DNA of 9,147 bases from Bacteroidales bacterium. GTDB lineage: Bacteria > Bacteroidota > Bacteroidia > Bacteroidales > UBA932. Shown here in pieces: positions 7,397 through 9,147 of this stretch; position 1 is the first letter of the stretch, and each line of letters starts with the position of its first letter. The notes beneath the pieces were generated by a model. That model searched no databases, was not told where the DNA came from, and saw nothing but the letters and a program-made list of their open reading frames with translations. The translations under genes were made by a program, and so were the position numbers. The stretch covers positions 1-9,147 of the forward strand of contig JAFYIK010000141.1 in NCBI GenBank assembly GCA_017538685.1. The letters are read 5' to 3'.

Positions 7397-9147
7397 ATGA
7401 GCAACAATTCCCCAGGCGCGTGGCGCCGATACAACATCTTCATATCGTCCACATTCAAGGATATGGACTTCGAGCGCGACGTAATCAAGTTCAAGGTGAT
7501 TCCCGCGCTGAACAGAAGATTCCGCGACCGCAGAGTGGAGCTGCAGGCGATAGACCTGCGCCTCGGCGTGAACACCTCCAAGATGTCCGAGGAGGAGAGC
7601 GAGCGCAAGGTGCTGTCCGTGTGCACGAGCTGCATCGACAGCGCGCGACCGTTCTTCATCGGACTTATCGGCCGGCGCTACGGCTGGATCCCGCCGCTGG
7701 AGCGGTGGAAGGAGTTCATGGCCGGGCTGAGCGACGAGGAGCGTGAGATCCTGGCCGGGACCGCCGGCTGCTCGGTAACGGAAATGGAAATAGTCTACGG
7801 CGCGCTTTCGCAGGGCAGCTTCGACTCTTCGCACGTGTTGTTCTACCTCCGCGACGACGCCTCATACGAAGGCATGCCGGAGGAAGTGAAGCCCATCTTC
7901 TGCGACTCCGACCCGGAGAACATAAAGAAACTGGACACGCTGAAGGCCAAGGTCAAGGACATCTTCGGAGCGCGTGGAGGCGAAGACGACCGCTGCACAT
8001 CATACCATCTGACCTGGGCCGGAGACGCATTCTCTTCAGAGGAGTTCGAGGCTATCGTCGAGGAGCAGCTCGCCCAGCAGATCGAGGCCGAGACAGCCCG
8101 CGAAGACGAAGAAGGGGCGGACACCTGGTGGGCTCAGGAAAAAGAGCTCGAGGAATCGACTCTTCTGAGGCTCCTTCCGGGATCCATCGAACTGGACGTC
8201 TACGATGAAGAAGAAGATGAGGATGAGGAATACGACGAGGAGGACGATGAAGAGTATGAAGACGAGGACGAAGAATACGATGAGGATGAGGAGGATGAGG
8301 AAGACGAGGAGGAGGAAGATGAGGATGACGACGAAAGCGCAGATATAGCGATATGGTACGTGCAGGGCTTCGGCGCGAGCACATATATGGCGCAGGATTA
8401 TGCGCAGTGGGACGAGGAAACGGACGTTATCCGCCTGCTGGGCGTGTTCGGCCTGTCCGAGTACAGCACTTCCACGCGCCCTGTGGTGGCACGCTGGATC
8501 CACGAAGTCGCCGAGAAGATCGGCTACGAAGACCTCCCTGACGACGATCAGCTGCTGGGCAAGATGCCCCAGAACGAGCTCTACGAACTGTTCGAAAAGA
8601 TAATCGACGAAGCCGCCGAGGACTACTACATCTACATCTATCTGGACGATGTGGAGTCCCTTGAGATGACATCTCCGAAAGACCTCTATATGACCTGGCT
8701 GGACCACGTCAAGGACAATGTCAACATAATGGTAAATCTGCAGGACGACTCCGAGGCGCGCGATAAGTTCTTCCAGCAGCACACATATCTCTCCAAGAAG
8801 ATGATGCTTGGAGTGGAGGGAGACCCTGAGGCGGCGAAGGCGCTCATCGAGAACTATGAGCAGACCTACTTCCTCGAACTTCCGGAAAAGATCAAGAAGC
8901 AGATGCTCAAGAACGCGGAATCTGGAGCTAAGAGCAAGAAAACCATCGCTCCGCTGAAGATCCACAACGTGTTCCGCATCTTCGAGTCGCTCACCCAGGA
9001 AGACTTCCGCGAAATCCGTGGCCAGAAAGGCAGCCAGATAGACGCCATCAACGGCTACCTGGAGAAGATCTGGAAAGACATGCCCAACTCGCCCTACGAT
9101 GTCATGACTTTCATGGTGAACACCATCGTGAAAAACCTCGGCCTTGG
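7397..9147 (+). CDS. DUF4062 protein with degenerate NACHT/STAND-type NTPase region and acidic tract (3' partial)
   Basis: The frame is open to the right edge; 583 complete residues are visible. Residues 12-99 carry the DUF4062 signature: YNIFISSTFKDMDFERD, AIDLRLGV and PFFIGLIGRRYGWIP, followed by SVTEMEIVYGAL and VLFYLRDD. The same domain starts eukaryotic TEP1, NPHP3 and NWD1 proteins and many bacterial NACHT proteins. Residues 270-313 are an almost pure Asp/Glu run. The next part fits a NACHT ATPase in order: IWYVQGFGASTYMAQ (319-333) where the P-loop should be, GVFGLSEYSTSTRPVVARW like the usual HFVGASPSST strand, a Walker B-like strand IYIYLDDVESL with Asp417/Asp418, and a helical end terminating in NTIVKNLGL. 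The P-loop lysine is not recognisable: GFGAS replaces GxGKS. TPR or other repeats normally follow, beyond this window. STAND proteins act as ligand-triggered switches in immunity and signalling; a shared task with the membrane gene 13 bases upstream is inference. Confidence 0.8.
   Translation, partial: MSNNSPGAWRRYNIFISSTFKDMDFERDVIKFKVIPALNRRFRDRRVELQAIDLRLGVNTSKMSEEESERKVLSVCTSCIDSARPFFIGLIGRRYGWIPPLERWKEFMAGLSDEEREILAGTAGCSVTEMEIVYGALSQGSFDSSHVLFYLRDDASYEGMPEEVKPIFCDSDPENIKKLDTLKAKVKDIFGARGGEDDRCTSYHLTWAGDAFSSEEFEAIVEEQLAQQIEAETAREDEEGADTWWAQEKELEESTLLRLLPGSIELDVYDEEEDEDEEYDEEDDEEYEDEDEEYDEDEEDEEDEEEEDEDDDESADIAIWYVQGFGASTYMAQDYAQWDEETDVIRLLGVFGLSEYSTSTRPVVARWIHEVAEKIGYEDLPDDDQLLGKMPQNELYELFEKIIDEAAEDYYIYIYLDDVESLEMTSPKDLYMTWLDHVKDNVNIMVNLQDDSEARDKFFQQHTYLSKKMMLGVEGDPEAAKALIENYEQTYFLELPEKIKKQMLKNAESGAKSKKTIAPLKIHNVFRIFESLTQEDFREIRGQKGSQIDAINGYLEKIWKDMPNSPYDVMTFMVNTIVKNLGL
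8204..8335 (+). repeat. GAN trinucleotide tract encoding 44 acidic residues
   Basis: The 132 bases are a run of GAA/GAG/GAT/GAC codons broken only by three TAC/TAT codons. They encode 41 Asp/Glu and three Tyr (279, 287, 294), with a further Tyr at 269 just before. The mixture of four GAN codons shows an old, diverged low-complexity tract and not a fresh slippage array. It falls between the DUF4062 part and the NTPase-like part of the host gene and keeps the frame. Confidence 0.9.

Noticed and set aside
6896..7834. 312-residue antisense open frame spanning the junction of the TrkA-N/RyR and DUF4062 genes
   Set aside because: Composition is Arg/Ala/Leu-rich with no recognisable motif, and it opposes two well-supported genes.
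8204..8335. Possible CRISPR or tandem-repeat array
   Set aside because: There are no spacers or fixed-length repeats; it is an in-frame acidic codon run inside a gene.
8200..8382. Antisense poly-serine frame
   Set aside because: A pure artefact of reading the GAN tract on the other strand (TCN codons).
8036..8965. Long antisense open frame rich in Leu/Ile/Val/Phe that could look like a membrane protein
   Set aside because: It is the complement of the DUF4062 gene; its hydrophobic run is the reverse of the GAN acidic tract, and no family motif or promoter supports it.

Overview
The window looks like a GC-rich member of the Bacteroidota, probably of order Bacteroidales (an Alistipes-like, rumen or gut lineage would fit). 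The reasons are a Bacteroidales-type FISUMP/Fib_succ_major-like cell-surface domain in the first protein, a match to the Bacteroidota -7 promoter box (TAnnTTTG) in front of the fourth gene, start codons without clear Shine-Dalgarno sequences, and a leaderless-looking start for the second gene. The genus is inference. All genes are on the + strand and tightly packed.

Region 1 (1-2404) is the 3' part of a large surface or secreted protein cut by the window edge. It has the C-terminal half of a GH18 (chitinase / endo-N-acetylglucosaminidase class) barrel, a FISUMP-like domain, and a SdiA-regulated/YjiK-type beta-propeller.

Region 2 (2429-5258) is a three-gene arginine-fermentation operon. It encodes a compact arginine-deiminase-family hydrolase with all catalytic residues but no room for the extra helical domain of classical ArcA, a carbamate kinase (ArcC), and an ornithine carbamoyltransferase (ArcB/ArgF type). 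The genes overlap by 8 bp and are separated by 3 bp, so they are surely co-transcribed. Together they would convert arginine to citrulline, citrulline plus phosphate to ornithine and carbamoyl phosphate, and carbamoyl phosphate plus ADP to ATP. No arginine/ornithine antiporter is in view. A hairpin with a T-rich tail (5297-5330) ends the operon.

Region 3 (5259-5475) is a 217-bp intergenic stretch holding that terminator, a 14-bp near-perfect direct repeat around GGCGCGAAAT, and a good Bacteroidota promoter.

Region 4 (5476-9147, open at the right edge) is the most interesting part, a two-gene unit with 13 bp between the genes. The first gene encodes a membrane-anchored protein with two TrkA-N-like Rossmann domains and a C-terminal RyR-like domain. 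The second encodes a DUF4062 protein whose central region reads as a NACHT/STAND NTPase with a decayed Walker A loop, preceded by a 44-residue almost purely acidic tract. Nucleotide- or ligand-sensing domains, a membrane module and a STAND-like protein in one operon suggest a conflict, immunity or signalling system; that function is inference. I saw no tRNA, rRNA, CRISPR array, transposase or attachment site.
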